DNA of 64,000 bases. Source: Deltaproteobacteria bacterium (GTDB taxonomy: Bacteria > UBA10199 > JACPAL01). The stretch spans positions 1 through 64,000 of the forward strand of contig JACPAK010000004.1 of NCBI GenBank assembly GCA_016180845.1, in the 5' to 3' direction. Below the pieces are notes generated by a model. That model searched no databases and was not told the origin of the DNA. It worked only from the letters and a program-made list of their open reading frames with translations. The position numbers and the translations under genes are program-made. This document shows positions 50,915 to 60,571 of this stretch, piece after piece; the first letter of the stretch is position 1; every line of letters starts with the position of its first letter.

Positions 50915-51866
50915 GACAGGCCTCAACGCTCTCTGAAAGCCCCTCGAGACTGTATCCCCCCTCCAAGACCATCACGACGCGACCGCCACACGTTTTCTCT
51001 GCTACCTCCAAAATTTTTCCTGTCATCTGGGCAAACCCGTCGGCCGTCACATTCATCCCCCCAAGGGGATCCAAGCGATGCGCATCATAACCTGCCGAGA
51101 CCAAAATAAGATCAGGCTGATAATCTTTCATCACAGGAATAATCTGTTTATCAAAGGCTGTGAGATACTCCTCATCCCCTTCCCCACCGGGAAAGAGGAC
51201 ATTCAGCGTGTACCCCTTCCCTTTTCCCTTCCCCTCCTCTTTTCGGGCCCCAGTCCCCGGATAAAAAGGATACCGATGAGTGGAGATATAAAAGACATCG
51301 GGGCGATCATAAAACGACCACTGGGTTCCATTCCCATGATGGACATCGTAATCGACAATCAGGACCTTTTTGATCCCCGGTTTTCGCAACGCATATTCGG
51401 CGGCGATCGCCACATTATTAAAGAGGCAAAACCCCATCGCTCGGGCCCTCTCGGCATGGTGGCCGGGGGGACGCACGAAGGCAAAGGCGTTACGAGCTCC
51501 CCTCTTACCCCACTTTGAAAAAGGGGGGCTGGGGGGATTTTCCAACACCCAATCAACCGCCACCAACATCCCCCCCACCGCCAGACAGGCCGCTTCCCAC
51601 GATTTCGGCGACACAGGCGTGTCAGGGTCGAGTTGAATGTCGTGCCCTGCCGTTGTCTCAATCTTTCGGACATATTCAAAATCGTGAACCAACGCGATCT
51701 CTTCCGGAATTGCGAGACGGGGTTCGAGACGAATCAGCTTTTTCCCAATTTCGCTTTTATCGAGAACCTGCTTGATGGCAAGCAACCGTTCCGGCCGCTC
51801 AGGATGATAAAGACCGGTGTCATGAAGCAGATAACGTTCATCCCAAATAACCGCCGTTTGACTCAT
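50874..51866 (-). CDS. Histone-deacetylase-family (HDAC/acetoin-utilisation) protein
   Basis: A 330-aa metal-dependent deacetylase: HPERPERLLAIK, VRPPGHHAERARAMGFCLFNN with the catalytic His pair, VDYDVHHGNGTQ with the Asp/His zinc ligands, and SAGYDAHRLDPLGG. An inserted [10 protein letters not shown] stretch precedes ARNAFAFVRPPGHH and coincides with a repeat element also found in purL. Bacterial members deacetylate small molecules or acetyl-lysine. The active-site residues are intact. Confidence 0.92.
   Translation of the reverse strand: MSQTAVIWDERYLLHDTGLYHPERPERLLAIKQVLDKSEIGKKLIRLEPRLAIPEEIALVHDFEYVRKIETTAGHDIQLDPDTPVSPKSWEAACLAVGGMLVAVDWVLENPPSPPFSKWGKRGARNAFAFVRPPGHHAERARAMGFCLFNNVAIAAEYALRKPGIKKVLIVDYDVHHGNGTQWSFYDRPDVFYISTHRYPFYPGTGARKEEGKGKGKGYTLNVLFPGGEGDEEYLTAFDKQIIPVMKDYQPDLILVSAGYDAHRLDPLGGMNVTADGFAQMTGKILEVAEKTCGGRVVMVLEGGYSLEGLSESVEACLKILQTENRSPGS
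51507..51541. repeat. G/C-run element inside the deacetylase gene ([10 protein letters not shown] type)
   Basis: Matches 28180-28217 in purL except for homopolymer length. Same orientation and same encoded peptide. It is inserted between V-L-E-N and the conserved region before the catalytic His pair. Confidence 0.75.
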
Positions 51867-51908
51867 ACTATTTGACCTACCATAACCCTATTCGTTATAC
51901 CACTTTCC

Positions 51909-52064
51909 ATGTTCGGTCTCGGCACCTCAGAACTTTTAGTTGTTTTGGCCCTTGCCCTGATTTTTATCGGGCCGGAGAAACTCCCCCAAATCGCGACCAC
52001 CCTCGGGCAAGCGGTGAAAAAATTGAAGGAAGCGATCGACGATATCAAATCCGAAATCAAATGA
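51909..52064 (+). CDS. tatA: Twin-arginine translocase subunit TatA/TatB
   Basis: A 51-aa protein: MFGLGTSELLVVLALALIF then IGPEKLPQIATTLGQAVKK. One membrane helix followed by the F/I-G-P-x-K-L-P hinge and an amphipathic helix is the TatA/B signature. Its stop overlaps the tatC start by 4 bp. The short tail resembles TatA more than TatB, though single TatA-type systems may do both jobs. Confidence 0.92.
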   Translation: MFGLGTSELLVVLALALIFIGPEKLPQIATTLGQAVKKLKEAIDDIKSEIK

Positions 52065-52786
52065 GCGAACAGAAACTCACCCTCACACAGCATCTCCAGG
52101 AACTCCGGACCTGCCTGATCCGCTCCGTCGTGACGATCGTGGTCGGGATGGGAGTTTCCCTCTACTTCTCGAAAAGCATCTTTCGCCTCCTTCAGAAACC
52201 GCTTCTCACGACATTGCCTTGGGGATCCCATTTTATCGCGACCTCACCGCTCGAGGCCTGGACTACCTATCTAAAGGTCTCACTCCTGACCGGATTTTTC
52301 TTGAGCCTCCCTGTCATTTTTTATCAACTCTGGTCTTTCATCGCCCCAGGACTTTATCGAAACGAAAAAAAGATCGCGTTCCTTTTTGTTGCCTTCTCGA
52401 CCCTCTTTTTTGTGGGCGGAGGATTTTTCGGATATTTTGTCATTTTTCCGATCGGATTCAAATTTTTTGTGACCGCACTCGAGGGGACCGACATCACGCT
52501 CCTCCCGGTGATGAAGGATTATCTGGGGTTCATCATCCGGATGCTCTTCATCTTCGGTCTGATCTTTGAAACCCCCCTCATTCTCGTCCTTCTGGCACAA
52601 ATCGGGATTGTCAATCGTCGACAACTCGCCTCGGCGAGACGTTACCTGATCGTCCTCGCCTTTCTTATTGCCGGAGTTTTAACCCCCGGCCCCGATGTCG
52701 TCTCTCAACTCCTCCTGGCCCTTCCACTCCTTGGGCTCTATGAGATCTCCCTCATCGTGATCCGCCTTATCGAAAAGAAAAAATGA
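52061..52786 (+). CDS. tatC: Twin-arginine translocase subunit TatC
   Basis: A 241-aa protein from ATG 52061 (MSEQKLTLTQHLQELRTCLIR), six membrane helices, with the conserved N-terminal HLxELR element, SFIAPGLYRNEKK and FGLIFETPLILVLL. The longer frame would begin inside tatA and is rejected. It is coupled at both ends (ATGA) between tatA and mtgA. Confidence 0.95.
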   Translation: MSEQKLTLTQHLQELRTCLIRSVVTIVVGMGVSLYFSKSIFRLLQKPLLTTLPWGSHFIATSPLEAWTTYLKVSLLTGFFLSLPVIFYQLWSFIAPGLYRNEKKIAFLFVAFSTLFFVGGGFFGYFVIFPIGFKFFVTALEGTDITLLPVMKDYLGFIIRMLFIFGLIFETPLILVLLAQIGIVNRRQLASARRYLIVLAFLIAGVLTPGPDVVSQLLLALPLLGLYEISLIVIRLIEKKK

Positions 52787-53436
52787 AAAAGAAAATTATC
52801 CTGATCCTGATTGTTGTCTTTGGACTTGTCGTTGGGTGGTTTTCCTACGACATGATCTCACTCAAAAAAAAGAATCCTGGCCCGACCGCACTCATGCAGC
52901 AACGAGGAACCCCGATCCACCAGACCTGGGTGCCACTTTCGAGGATCTCTCCCTTTCTCAAAAGGGCTGTGATTGTCGCTGAAGACGCCTCTTTCTATGG
53001 GCATAACGGGATTGATTTTCACGAGTTCGTCGAATCTCTGAAGAAAAATATCGAGGAACGCGAATTCCATCGAGGTTTTTCAACAATCACGATGCAGGTG
53101 GCGCGAAACCTCTACCTCTCTCCGGGAAAAACAATTCCCCGGAAGCTGATGGAAATTGTGATCGCCTGGGTTCTGGAGCAAACCCTCTCCAAAAACCGGA
53201 TTTTTGAGATTTACCTGAATATTATTGAATGGGGAGACCATATTTACGGCGCCGAGGCGGCCTCACAACATTACTTTAAAAAATCAGCGATCGAACTCTC
53301 TCCAGCTGAGGCAGCCTTCCTCGCCTCAATCATCCCGAGCCCGCTTAAGTGGGGCCAATGGCCCCCAGGACCTTATGTCTGGCAACGTGTGCTCATTCTT
53401 CTGAATCGGATGAATCCGGAAAACCTGCAACCTTAA
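52783..53436 (+). CDS. mtgA: Monofunctional biosynthetic peptidoglycan transglycosylase
   Basis: A 217-aa GT51 protein with an N-terminal membrane helix. Catalytic Glu in [14 protein letters not shown], then [29 protein letters not shown] and IYLNIIEWG. No transpeptidase domain. It forms glycan strands from lipid II. Starts overlapping the tatC stop. Confidence 0.94.
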   Translation: MKKKIILILIVVFGLVVGWFSYDMISLKKKNPGPTALMQQRGTPIHQTWVPLSRISPFLKRAVIVAEDASFYGHNGIDFHEFVESLKKNIEEREFHRGFSTITMQVARNLYLSPGKTIPRKLMEIVIAWVLEQTLSKNRIFEIYLNIIEWGDHIYGAEAASQHYFKKSAIELSPAEAAFLASIIPSPLKWGQWPPGPYVWQRVLILLNRMNPENLQP

Positions 53437-54956
53437 ATGACCACATTCTCTCGATACTCCCCAAACACCTTCCTGAGAGAATTGGAAATTTCACCAAGCG
53501 TCGCCTTGGATTTCACCGCTTCGATGAGGACCGGCATCAGATTTTCTTTTCCATTCGCCTTTTCTTCAAGAGTCTTCAAAATCTTCTCTGTCTTCTTCTC
53601 ATCACGAGAGGTTAGAAATTTCTTCAGTCTTTCTTTTTTCTCTTCCTCAATTTTTGGATCAATCCGATGGATCTTTGGAGCAGTCTCCTCTTTGAGCCGA
53701 AACTCGTTCAGACCGACGACAATCCGCTTCTTTTCCTCAATCTCCCTTTGATACTGAAACGCCGCCTCCTGGATCTCTCGCTGGACAAAACCGGACTCGA
53801 CCGCCCGAAGCATCCCCCCCATCTGATCGATCTTGTCCATCAGCTTTTTAGCCGCACTCTCAATCTCGTTCGTCTTCTGCTCGATGACATAAGAACCACA
53901 GCAAGGATCGGCGGTATTCATGACACCCGATTCACTCGCGATCAGTTGCTGTGTTCGAAGCGCAATATGGGCCGATTCTTCTGTCGGGAGCGCCAACGCC
54001 TCATCGTAGGAATTGGTATGCAAGGACTGACAACCACCCAAAACTGCCGACAACGCCTGAAGCGTGACCCGAACAATATTATTCCTCGGCTGTTGCGCGG
54101 TCAGCGTACATCCCGCGGTCTGGGCATGAAACCGGAGCATGCATGATTTATCCTCTTTTGCCTTGAATCGTTCTTTCACGAGCCGGGCCCAAAGGCGACG
54201 CGCCGCCCTGAATTTTGCAATCTCTTCAATAAAATCATTATGCACGCCGAAAAAGAATGAGATCTGAGGGGCGATATCGTCGACGGAAACACCAGCCTTT
54301 ATCAGCTCTTCCAGATACGTCCTTCCGTTCATGAGCGTGAAGGCGACCTCCTGAACTGCCGTACATCCCGCCTCTCGCATGTGATATCCGGAGACGCTGA
54401 TCGCGTTCCATTTCGGGACATTCTTTTGGCAAAAGGTGATCAGGTCGGTGATGATCCGGAGTGACGGTCCTGTGGGATAGATATAAGTTCCGCGAGCGAT
54501 ATACTCTTTTAAGATGTCGTTCTGGACGGTCCCGCGAAGCCTGTCCCACGAGACTTTTTGCTGATCGGCCACAGCAAGATAGAGTGCTAAAAGGATCGAT
54601 GCGGTCGCATTGATTGTCATTGAAGTAGAGACCTGATCCAATTGAATCCCATCAAAAAGCAGATCCATATCTTCTATCGAATCAATCGCCACACCGACAC
54701 GACCGACTTCTCCTTTCGCCATCGCATGATCGGAGTCATATCCCATCTGCGTCGGCAGATCGAAGGCGACCGAGAGACCGGTCTGACCATGCTCGAGGAG
54801 ATATTTGAATCGCGCGTTCGTCTCACGTGCATCGCCAAACCCGGCGTACTGCCGCATCGTCCAGGGACGACCACGATACATCGTTTCGTAAATGCCTCGG
54901 GTAAATGGAAACTGACCGGGGTTGTTAAGCTCTGTTTCGTAATCGATCTTTTTCAT
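53433..54956 (-). CDS. Methylmalonyl-CoA mutase large-type subunit without B12 domain
   Basis: A 507-aa MCM TIM-barrel: [23 protein letters not shown] at the start, [31 protein letters not shown]-type segment ([13 protein letters not shown]) and [12 protein letters not shown]. The usual C-terminal cobalamin-binding domain (D-x-H-x2-G) is missing, so a separate B12-binding subunit must be encoded elsewhere. Interconverts methylmalonyl-CoA and succinyl-CoA. The ATG overlaps the biotin carrier stop by 4 bp. Confidence 0.93.
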   Translation of the reverse strand: MKKIDYETELNNPGQFPFTRGIYETMYRGRPWTMRQYAGFGDARETNARFKYLLEHGQTGLSVAFDLPTQMGYDSDHAMAKGEVGRVGVAIDSIEDMDLLFDGIQLDQVSTSMTINATASILLALYLAVADQQKVSWDRLRGTVQNDILKEYIARGTYIYPTGPSLRIITDLITFCQKNVPKWNAISVSGYHMREAGCTAVQEVAFTLMNGRTYLEELIKAGVSVDDIAPQISFFFGVHNDFIEEIAKFRAARRLWARLVKERFKAKEDKSCMLRFHAQTAGCTLTAQQPRNNIVRVTLQALSAVLGGCQSLHTNSYDEALALPTEESAHIALRTQQLIASESGVMNTADPCCGSYVIEQKTNEIESAAKKLMDKIDQMGGMLRAVESGFVQREIQEAAFQYQREIEEKKRIVVGLNEFRLKEETAPKIHRIDPKIEEEKKERLKKFLTSRDEKKTEKILKTLEEKANGKENLMPVLIEAVKSKATLGEISNSLRKVFGEYRENVVI

Positions 54957-55465
54957 TCAATCACCACCAGTTCCTGCCCCGCCTCCACCGTCTGACCAAC
55001 CTTCACGACAATCTTCGACACCTTCCCCGCTTTCGGAGAGGCCAGCTCGTTCTCCATCTTCATCGCCTCGACGACAATAAGCCCATCCCCTTGCTTGACA
55101 ACATCTCCCTCGGTCACCTTGATTCCGATCACGCGCCCGGGCATCGGAGATTTAACCTTCCCGCTCTGTACAGCGGCAACGGATGGGCCCTTTCCGAGCT
55201 CACCGACCGGCAGGACCTCTATCAAATGACCCTTGAGATCGACCTGATATCCACCATTCTTCTCCCGGACAAAGACCTCGTAGGAATGGCCGTCCACAAG
55301 GATCGAATAATGCCCCGGACCGAGGACTCGATAATCAATCGAAGGGCTCGCGTCGCCCCCCCAACCGGCAAAGCCGGATTGGGTCCCCCCCTCAACGCCC
55401 CTTTGGGGCTGGTTATTCTCTTTCTCCTTCAACGCAAACCCTCCTGACGGGCGGTGGTTTTCCAT
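54953..55465 (-). CDS. Biotin carboxyl carrier protein of an acyl-CoA carboxylase
   Basis: A 170-aa protein from ATG 55465 ([18 protein letters not shown]). The biotinyl domain is C-terminal: [18 protein letters not shown] and the biotin Lys in [14 protein letters not shown]. The N-terminal part contains a repeat-like insert ([20 protein letters not shown]) encoded by a palindromic DNA segment. It overlaps the end of the biotin carboxylase gene by 37 bp. Likely partner of the carboxyltransferase at 62077-63627. Confidence 0.9.
   Translation of the reverse strand: MENHRPSGGFALKEKENNQPQRGVEGGTQSGFAGWGGDASPSIDYRVLGPGHYSILVDGHSYEVFVREKNGGYQVDLKGHLIEVLPVGELGKGPSVAAVQSGKVKSPMPGRVIGIKVTEGDVVKQGDGLIVVEAMKMENELASPKAGKVSKIVVKVGQTVEAGQELVVIE
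55360..55383. repeat. Palindrome in the biotin carrier linker
   Basis: CCCAACCGGC, loop AAA, GCCGG-A-TTGGG, followed within 20 bp by a second small hairpin (GCCCC / GGGGC). It lies in the N-terminal linker, where added residues would be tolerated. Confidence 0.65.
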
Positions 55466-56994
55466 GGGGATTCTGTAGGGGTCCCGCTTGCTGGACCCCT
55501 CTCTTGGGCGCAGCAAGCAGCGCCCCTACATTTTCGATGAATCTCCACCGCAATCCTCGCGATCTCTTCATAACCGGTGTGGATCTCGCGTTTCAGATTT
55601 GAAAGTTCCCGTTCCACAAAACCGGTGTCATAGGAACCTTTTTGAAATTGGGGGTGGGCCAAAAGCGCCTCATGAAAGCAGAGATTCGTCTTCACTCCTA
55701 AAATCTGGTACTCCTGCAAGGCACGTCTCATCCTCTGGATCGCCTCTTCACGAGAATTCCCCCAAGCGATCAATTTCGCAATCATCGGATCATAATAAAC
55801 GGAGATCTCTGAACCGCTCGTCACTGCAGTATCGACCCGAATCCCAGGCCCCTCTGGGTTTCTGAGCTCCTCGATCCGCCCCGGCGAAGGAAGAAAATTA
55901 TTGTCCGGGTCTTCGGCATAGATGCGGCATTCGATGGCGTGGTATTGGGGGCGGGTGGCTGGGGGTCGGGCGCCCGCCCGAGCGGAACGGGTGAGCACGG
56001 GTGGGCGGAACCCCCAGACAGGACCCGCCCCAAGTATTGCACCAGCGGCAATTTCTATCTGCGCCCTGACCAGATCAATCCCGGTCACCGCCTCCGTCAC
56101 CGGATGTTCGACCTGAAGCCGCGCATTCATCTCAAGGAAATAAAAATTCTGATTTTTATCGACGAGGAATTCGAGCGTGCCGGCATTTTCATAGTGTGCC
56201 GCCTTGGCAATCTTCACCGCCGCCGCCATCATTTTTTTTCGGGTTGCCTGTTTTAGAAATGGAGACGGCGATTCCTCGACGATCTTCTGATGGCGCCTCT
56301 GGATCGAACACTCCCTCTCACCCAAAGCGATAATCTTTCCCGTACGATCTCCCAGGATCTGGATCTCGATGTGATGTGGCCCCTCGATATACTTCTCCAG
56401 ATAAAGCGAGGGATCACCGAACGACTGTTTCGCCTCCGACGAGGCAAGGCGAAAGGCGGATTCCACCTCATGTGCGGCATCAACCCGACGCATTCCCTTC
56501 CCTCCCCCTCCGGCACGCGCCTTCAAAAGAACCGGGTACCCAAATTTTTTCGCGACCTCCTTAGCCTCTGGAAAATCTTTGAGCGGGCTCTCCATCCCGG
56601 GGACGACCGGCACCCGAACCGACTGTGCCACCTTCCGCGCAGAAATCTTGTCTCCAAGCTTCCTCATTGATTCAGGTGAAGGACCGATAAATTTTATCTT
56701 TAGTTTGCGACAGGCCTCCGAAAAATCGGCGTTCTCAGAGAGAAACCCATAACCGGGATGGATCGCTTCAGCCCCCGATCTCTTCGCTACCTCCAAAATT
56801 TTTTGGATATTGAGATAACTTTCGGCAGCCAGTGCCGGACCGATCCGATACGCCTCATCGGCAAACCGAACATGGAGCGCCTCACGGTCGATCTCCGAAA
56901 AAACAGCAACTGTCCGGATCCCAAGCTCCCGACAGGCGCGAATAATGCGGACCGCGATTTCACCTCGATTGGCAATGAGAATTTTTTTGAACAC
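55429..56994 (-). CDS. Biotin carboxylase subunit of an acyl-CoA carboxylase
   Basis: A 521-aa ATP-grasp biotin carboxylase: FKKILIANRGEIAVRIIRA, AIHPGYGFLSENADFSEAC, the Gly-rich KARAGGGGKGMR loop, EKYIEGPHHIEIQILGD, SIQRRHQKIVEESPSP and NARLQVEHPVTE. Two segments are foreign to the family: [20 protein letters not shown], from the GC-rich element shared with purL, and a Cys-containing C-terminal tail from a second palindrome. Catalytic motifs are intact. It carboxylates biotin on the carrier. Confidence 0.94.
   Translation of the reverse strand: MFKKILIANRGEIAVRIIRACRELGIRTVAVFSEIDREALHVRFADEAYRIGPALAAESYLNIQKILEVAKRSGAEAIHPGYGFLSENADFSEACRKLKIKFIGPSPESMRKLGDKISARKVAQSVRVPVVPGMESPLKDFPEAKEVAKKFGYPVLLKARAGGGGKGMRRVDAAHEVESAFRLASSEAKQSFGDPSLYLEKYIEGPHHIEIQILGDRTGKIIALGERECSIQRRHQKIVEESPSPFLKQATRKKMMAAAVKIAKAAHYENAGTLEFLVDKNQNFYFLEMNARLQVEHPVTEAVTGIDLVRAQIEIAAGAILGAGPVWGFRPPVLTRSARAGARPPATRPQYHAIECRIYAEDPDNNFLPSPGRIEELRNPEGPGIRVDTAVTSGSEISVYYDPMIAKLIAWGNSREEAIQRMRRALQEYQILGVKTNLCFHEALLAHPQFQKGSYDTGFVERELSNLKREIHTGYEEIARIAVEIHRKCRGAACCAQERGPASGTPTESPWKTTARQEGLR
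55474..55530. repeat. 57-bp palindromic element at the carboxylase/carrier junction
   Basis: Ends TGTAGGGG and CCCCTACA are perfect inverted repeats, and inner GCTTGCTG and CAGCAAGC also pair. It encodes the C-terminal tail of the biotin carboxylase (RGAACCAQERGPASGTPT) and overlaps the region upstream of the carrier start. Confidence 0.75.
55963..56032. repeat. GC-rich palindromic element inside the biotin carboxylase gene
   Basis: A 70-bp relative of 27875-27943 in purL, in the same orientation relative to the gene. A one-base length difference means it is read in a different frame here, giving the Arg/Pro-rich [20 protein letters not shown]. Confidence 0.75.
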
Positions 56995-57048
56995 GCGACT
57001 CTTTTAGACAGGAGAAGTTTTATTGGCAATCTTTAAAAAGACAGGTGG

Positions 57049-58929
57049 CTAAGGAGTCGGCCAACTATCCGTAGCACCCGCAGGTGTGTATTTCCTGATA
57101 ATAATATCCTGTCTGCCAAGATCTACAAACTCCCCATTGATGAAGGAGCCGATTGTGTAGATATTTCCGGAGGGATCCAGCACAACACTCGAAAAGTTAA
57201 CCCATGCCCGATCACCCTCCATCGTGGGATCGTACGGAGCCATTCCGGGACGTCCGCGCCCCCCTGAAGGTCCTGCAAGGCTGTCCTCCCAAAACGAGGT
57301 CGACAGATCGGATGAGAATTTACCTATCCATAGAAGATCGGCATGGGCTTGAGTTGGTACTGGGCTCGGCGGGTCATCGGTCCACTTCCAACCGACAACG
57401 TACAGATTTCCGCCAGAATCAGAGGTAATCCCCCTTGAATAGCGATGCGGTATCACATCTGAACCATCCAAAACAAGATTGCCCAAAAGAGTCCCATCAA
57501 TAGCCGAAACCTTTTCCAGAAATCGTCCTTCGGAGGCTGTTGCCAGATAAAGATTCCCATCCGACGCAACCGTCAAACCACGAGGCAAGGCGTCATACTC
57601 GAGCGGACCAAGGGTTTTGGACCACCTGAGATCACCATCGACTGAATACTTGAGAAGGAGACTCTGTCTGCCCAAACCTTCAACATCATTCCACCCCAGG
57701 ATGTAAAGATTCCCCACTCCATCCAAAATAAGAGAAGCGGGATAATCCCTGTAACCAGATCCCGTATTATATGTGCGCTCCCATTCCAGAACAGGCTCAC
57801 CCTCTTCCTCCTTGTATTTCCTGATCCAGACATCGTCGGAGTTTTCGCTCGTCAGCCGAGTGCTTCCCGTAGCGTAGATATTCCCATCGCAATCGACAGC
57901 AATTGCCGTCCCGCCATTGAAATAGGAGATGGTATAGGCTTCTCGCGTTGAAATCGACCCTGTATAAGAGGTATCCCAGACAACCACCCCGCTATAATTA
58001 TATTTTCGAATCAAAATATCGTTGAACCGAGCGGTGATCACATAACTATTGCCATTTCCGTCGACCGCAATATGGTCGACCGATTGGGCGATTGTATTCG
58101 GAATCCTCTTTTCCCAGATAATCGTCCCACAGGTATCGATCTGCCGCACAGCGGTTTCATGGCGCCACTCCCCTCCGGCAACACCTATCCCCGGTGTCCC
58201 GTCTGGATTGTAATGAACATACTCCTGCGAAACAGTGTAGAGGGTACCGTTGGCATCGATCTCCAGACTTCTTCCGACATTGCTGAAACTTGTGCTCCCT
58301 CCTGTTGACCCTACAGTGCCTCTTGTATCAATGGTCCTTGTCCATGGCGAGGCCGAATCGGCACAAAACGGGTGGGAATCGGCAGCGCAATTTACCGGCG
58401 CCGGCGGTGTCATGACACAGGTGTCCACGGGACATCCTGCCGTAGAATCACAATTCTCCATCGGTCGATCGACGACCCCGTCCCCACACCGTGCCAGTTG
58501 ACAATCCTTACGACAAACAGATGAATAATCAGCAACAGGGGCATCTGTGTTTGCAGCACCGGCATCACACACCTCGCCCGAATCGATGACTCCATTGCCG
58601 CAACTGGTCGGACAATGCAGCGAGGCAACGGAACCGGGCCTCGTCGCACATTCAGGGAGACATGTTGAACTACATCCATCGCCAGAAACGGTATTTCCAT
58701 CATCGCAACCCTCAGTGCCGGCTCGAATCCCGTCACCGCAAACCGGAAATAGCCTCCACCACCAATCCTTCCATTTGCCTGTGGTAATAATTTCCCTCTT
58801 TATTTTTGCTTCTGTAGTTTTTTTGATAACTCCCCTCTTGGGTAAAATCGGTGGTGGTCCGGCAAAAATGGAAGCGGAATAGCCTCCAATTAAACTGAAT
58901 AGTAATAAGAAAAATGTCCCCCTTTTCAT
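57049..58929 (-). CDS. Secreted DUF4215 Cys-rich repeat and beta-propeller protein
   Basis: A 626-aa protein with a signal peptide (FFLLLFSLIGGYSASIFA). Residues about 64-180 hold Cys-rich repeats of the DUF4215/myxococcal type: CGDGIRAGTEGCDDGN, CGNGVIDSGEVCD and CGDGVVDRPMENCD. From about 195 on are SBBP-like propeller blades (VDGNGNSYVITARFN, VDCDGNIYATGSTRL, LDGVGNLYILGWND, LDPSGNIYTIGSFIN). Probably an extracellular or surface protein. Such repeats are most common in myxobacteria and related deltaproteobacteria. Confidence 0.88.
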   Translation of the reverse strand: MKRGTFFLLLFSLIGGYSASIFAGPPPILPKRGVIKKTTEAKIKREIITTGKWKDWWWRLFPVCGDGIRAGTEGCDDGNTVSGDGCSSTCLPECATRPGSVASLHCPTSCGNGVIDSGEVCDAGAANTDAPVADYSSVCRKDCQLARCGDGVVDRPMENCDSTAGCPVDTCVMTPPAPVNCAADSHPFCADSASPWTRTIDTRGTVGSTGGSTSFSNVGRSLEIDANGTLYTVSQEYVHYNPDGTPGIGVAGGEWRHETAVRQIDTCGTIIWEKRIPNTIAQSVDHIAVDGNGNSYVITARFNDILIRKYNYSGVVVWDTSYTGSISTREAYTISYFNGGTAIAVDCDGNIYATGSTRLTSENSDDVWIRKYKEEEGEPVLEWERTYNTGSGYRDYPASLILDGVGNLYILGWNDVEGLGRQSLLLKYSVDGDLRWSKTLGPLEYDALPRGLTVASDGNLYLATASEGRFLEKVSAIDGTLLGNLVLDGSDVIPHRYSRGITSDSGGNLYVVGWKWTDDPPSPVPTQAHADLLWIGKFSSDLSTSFWEDSLAGPSGGRGRPGMAPYDPTMEGDRAWVNFSSVVLDPSGNIYTIGSFINGEFVDLGRQDIIIRKYTPAGATDSWPTP

Positions 58930-59116
58930 TTAGCCTTTGATAGTGCAAAAAAAAGGCCAAGTTGCGGCTCGAGGAGGTTTTTCAACTATTCAATTTATAT
59001 AGATATTATTTTATCAAGCAACACATTACCATTCTCAAAATGAGAAAATTATCAATTTGAGAATCTAAAGAGGAATACTCTTTCACCTTCTCAGAGAGCC
59101 ACATCTTGATCAACGA
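58930..59116. other. AT-rich intergenic region upstream of the Cys-rich protein gene
   Basis: No gene. It contains the second AT-rich 32-mer (59032-59063). The rest is AT-rich and may hold the promoter of the secreted protein gene. Confidence 0.5.
59032..59063. repeat. AT-rich dispersed 32-mer, copy 2
   Basis: Outer arms ATTCTCAAA (59031-59039) and TTTGAGAAT (59056-59064) form a perfect 9-bp inverted repeat with a 16-bp gap. Within it TTCTCA-AAA-TGAGAA is a second palindrome. It matches copy 1 at 28 of 32 positions. It lies about 100 bp before the secreted protein start, where an operator would be. Confidence 0.6.
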
Positions 59117-60571
59117 TTAGATCTTGAGATGAGAATAGGTCTGCTGCCAAAGTCTCAACGCACCTGAAAACTCTTCCACGCTCTGCCAACGATTCTCCGG
59201 TCTAAACTGGGTCGCTCTCTGGCAGACCAATTCCAGATGGTCGAGCGCCTGACATTCTGAGGAACCTAGCTGATCATAACGCAGTAAATCTCTAAAACGA
59301 CGAGGTGGTTCCATTAATAATTTCCGAAAATAGACCTCATTCGACATAAAACTTTGGTAGTTGGACCATACTCGTAGATTATATGGGTGATGACCCGTAA
59401 CGATCTGAAAAAGGGTAATCCCTAAAGAATAAACATCGGAAGAAAAGGTCGGTTTGTGGAGTGGTTGTATCCCCAAACGAGGCGCAGCCTGATCAATCGT
59501 TGTCAATTCCACAAAAGTCTCAGGAGCCATGTAGGGCAAGGACCCCAAATTATCGGGTTCAACCGTTTTCAAAACAGGATCAACCGTACGGGCACATCCA
59601 AAATCAAAGAGCATTGCCTCATGCGACTTATGAAGCATAAAAACATTTTGTGGTTTGATATCATGATGAAGAATCCCCTTTCGATGCATCGCAGAGACAC
59701 CCTCCAGGACTTGAAGCATGATCGTCACTGATTCATGGGCCGTGAGTCTCTTCCCTCCCCTGTTCTGCACAAAATGCTCAAGCGTCGACCCTTCCATCAA
59801 AGGCATGACAATACCCACTTCGTCCAAAGGACCACGATAAACATTATGATAAACATCATAAAGAGGCATGAGGTGTGGGTCGGATGGACCTCTCATTTTT
59901 TCTACCATTGTCGCTTCTGTGCGAATCATTTTTTTAGTGGATTCGACATGTGCCCGCTTAAGAGCGACCCACTCCTTTCGCTTGGGATGCCAGACCTTGA
60001 CCACTGAAGTTCTACAACTCTCAAAAACAGGAAAAATCTGACGACTTGGCAGACCAAAGAGAAGCGTTATCCCACCTTGAAGAACAACCTGGCCCGCCGT
60101 CACCTGTTCTGGTTCTTTTTGGTGTCGATCGACTATACGGATCAACTCAATCGCATCAAAAAGACTCCCAGCCAAGGAAATCAAAAAACCACCGCTTCGC
60201 AAACCTTTCTGGGCAATATTGATACTGCAAACACCCAGCACAGCACCTGCTAAGAAGAGGAGGTCACTGATCGGGTCTTGAGATTTCTCGTGCCACTGGG
60301 TCGTCAGTCGATCTAAAGATCGGTACCCATTCCAATAAAGGGGGATTTTCCCGATGCCGGATGAAAATCGGAAAAAACCCATCCCCTCAGGAAGAAATGA
60401 CCGTCGAGTGGCTACTTGGCAAACCCTGGCCACCCCCCCTCCAACAAAAGAGGCCCATCCGAGCCAACAGGCGACATTGTCGATCCCTTCAACTTGAGAA
60501 ACCATATCAAGGCGATTATCGGGGAAAGTCAGAAAAAGTTTTGGTAAATTAAAGACAATTAACATTACCAT
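59117..60571 (-). CDS. Membrane-linked Ser/Thr protein kinase
   Basis: About 484 aa from ATG 60571; an upstream frame extension would overlap the phosphodiesterase gene further. The N-terminal about 180 residues have two or three hydrophobic segments. The kinase domain follows: VALKR for the ATP Lys, GILHHDIKPQNVF (HHD in place of HRD), LFDFGCARTV for DFG and GSLPYMAPETF for APE. Unlike the myxobacterial standard, the membrane part is N-terminal. Neighbours are surface proteins. Targets unknown. Confidence 0.87.
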   Translation of the reverse strand: MVMLIVFNLPKLFLTFPDNRLDMVSQVEGIDNVACWLGWASFVGGGVARVCQVATRRSFLPEGMGFFRFSSGIGKIPLYWNGYRSLDRLTTQWHEKSQDPISDLLFLAGAVLGVCSINIAQKGLRSGGFLISLAGSLFDAIELIRIVDRHQKEPEQVTAGQVVLQGGITLLFGLPSRQIFPVFESCRTSVVKVWHPKRKEWVALKRAHVESTKKMIRTEATMVEKMRGPSDPHLMPLYDVYHNVYRGPLDEVGIVMPLMEGSTLEHFVQNRGGKRLTAHESVTIMLQVLEGVSAMHRKGILHHDIKPQNVFMLHKSHEAMLFDFGCARTVDPVLKTVEPDNLGSLPYMAPETFVELTTIDQAAPRLGIQPLHKPTFSSDVYSLGITLFQIVTGHHPYNLRVWSNYQSFMSNEVYFRKLLMEPPRRFRDLLRYDQLGSSECQALDHLELVCQRATQFRPENRWQSVEEFSGALRLWQQTYSHLKI

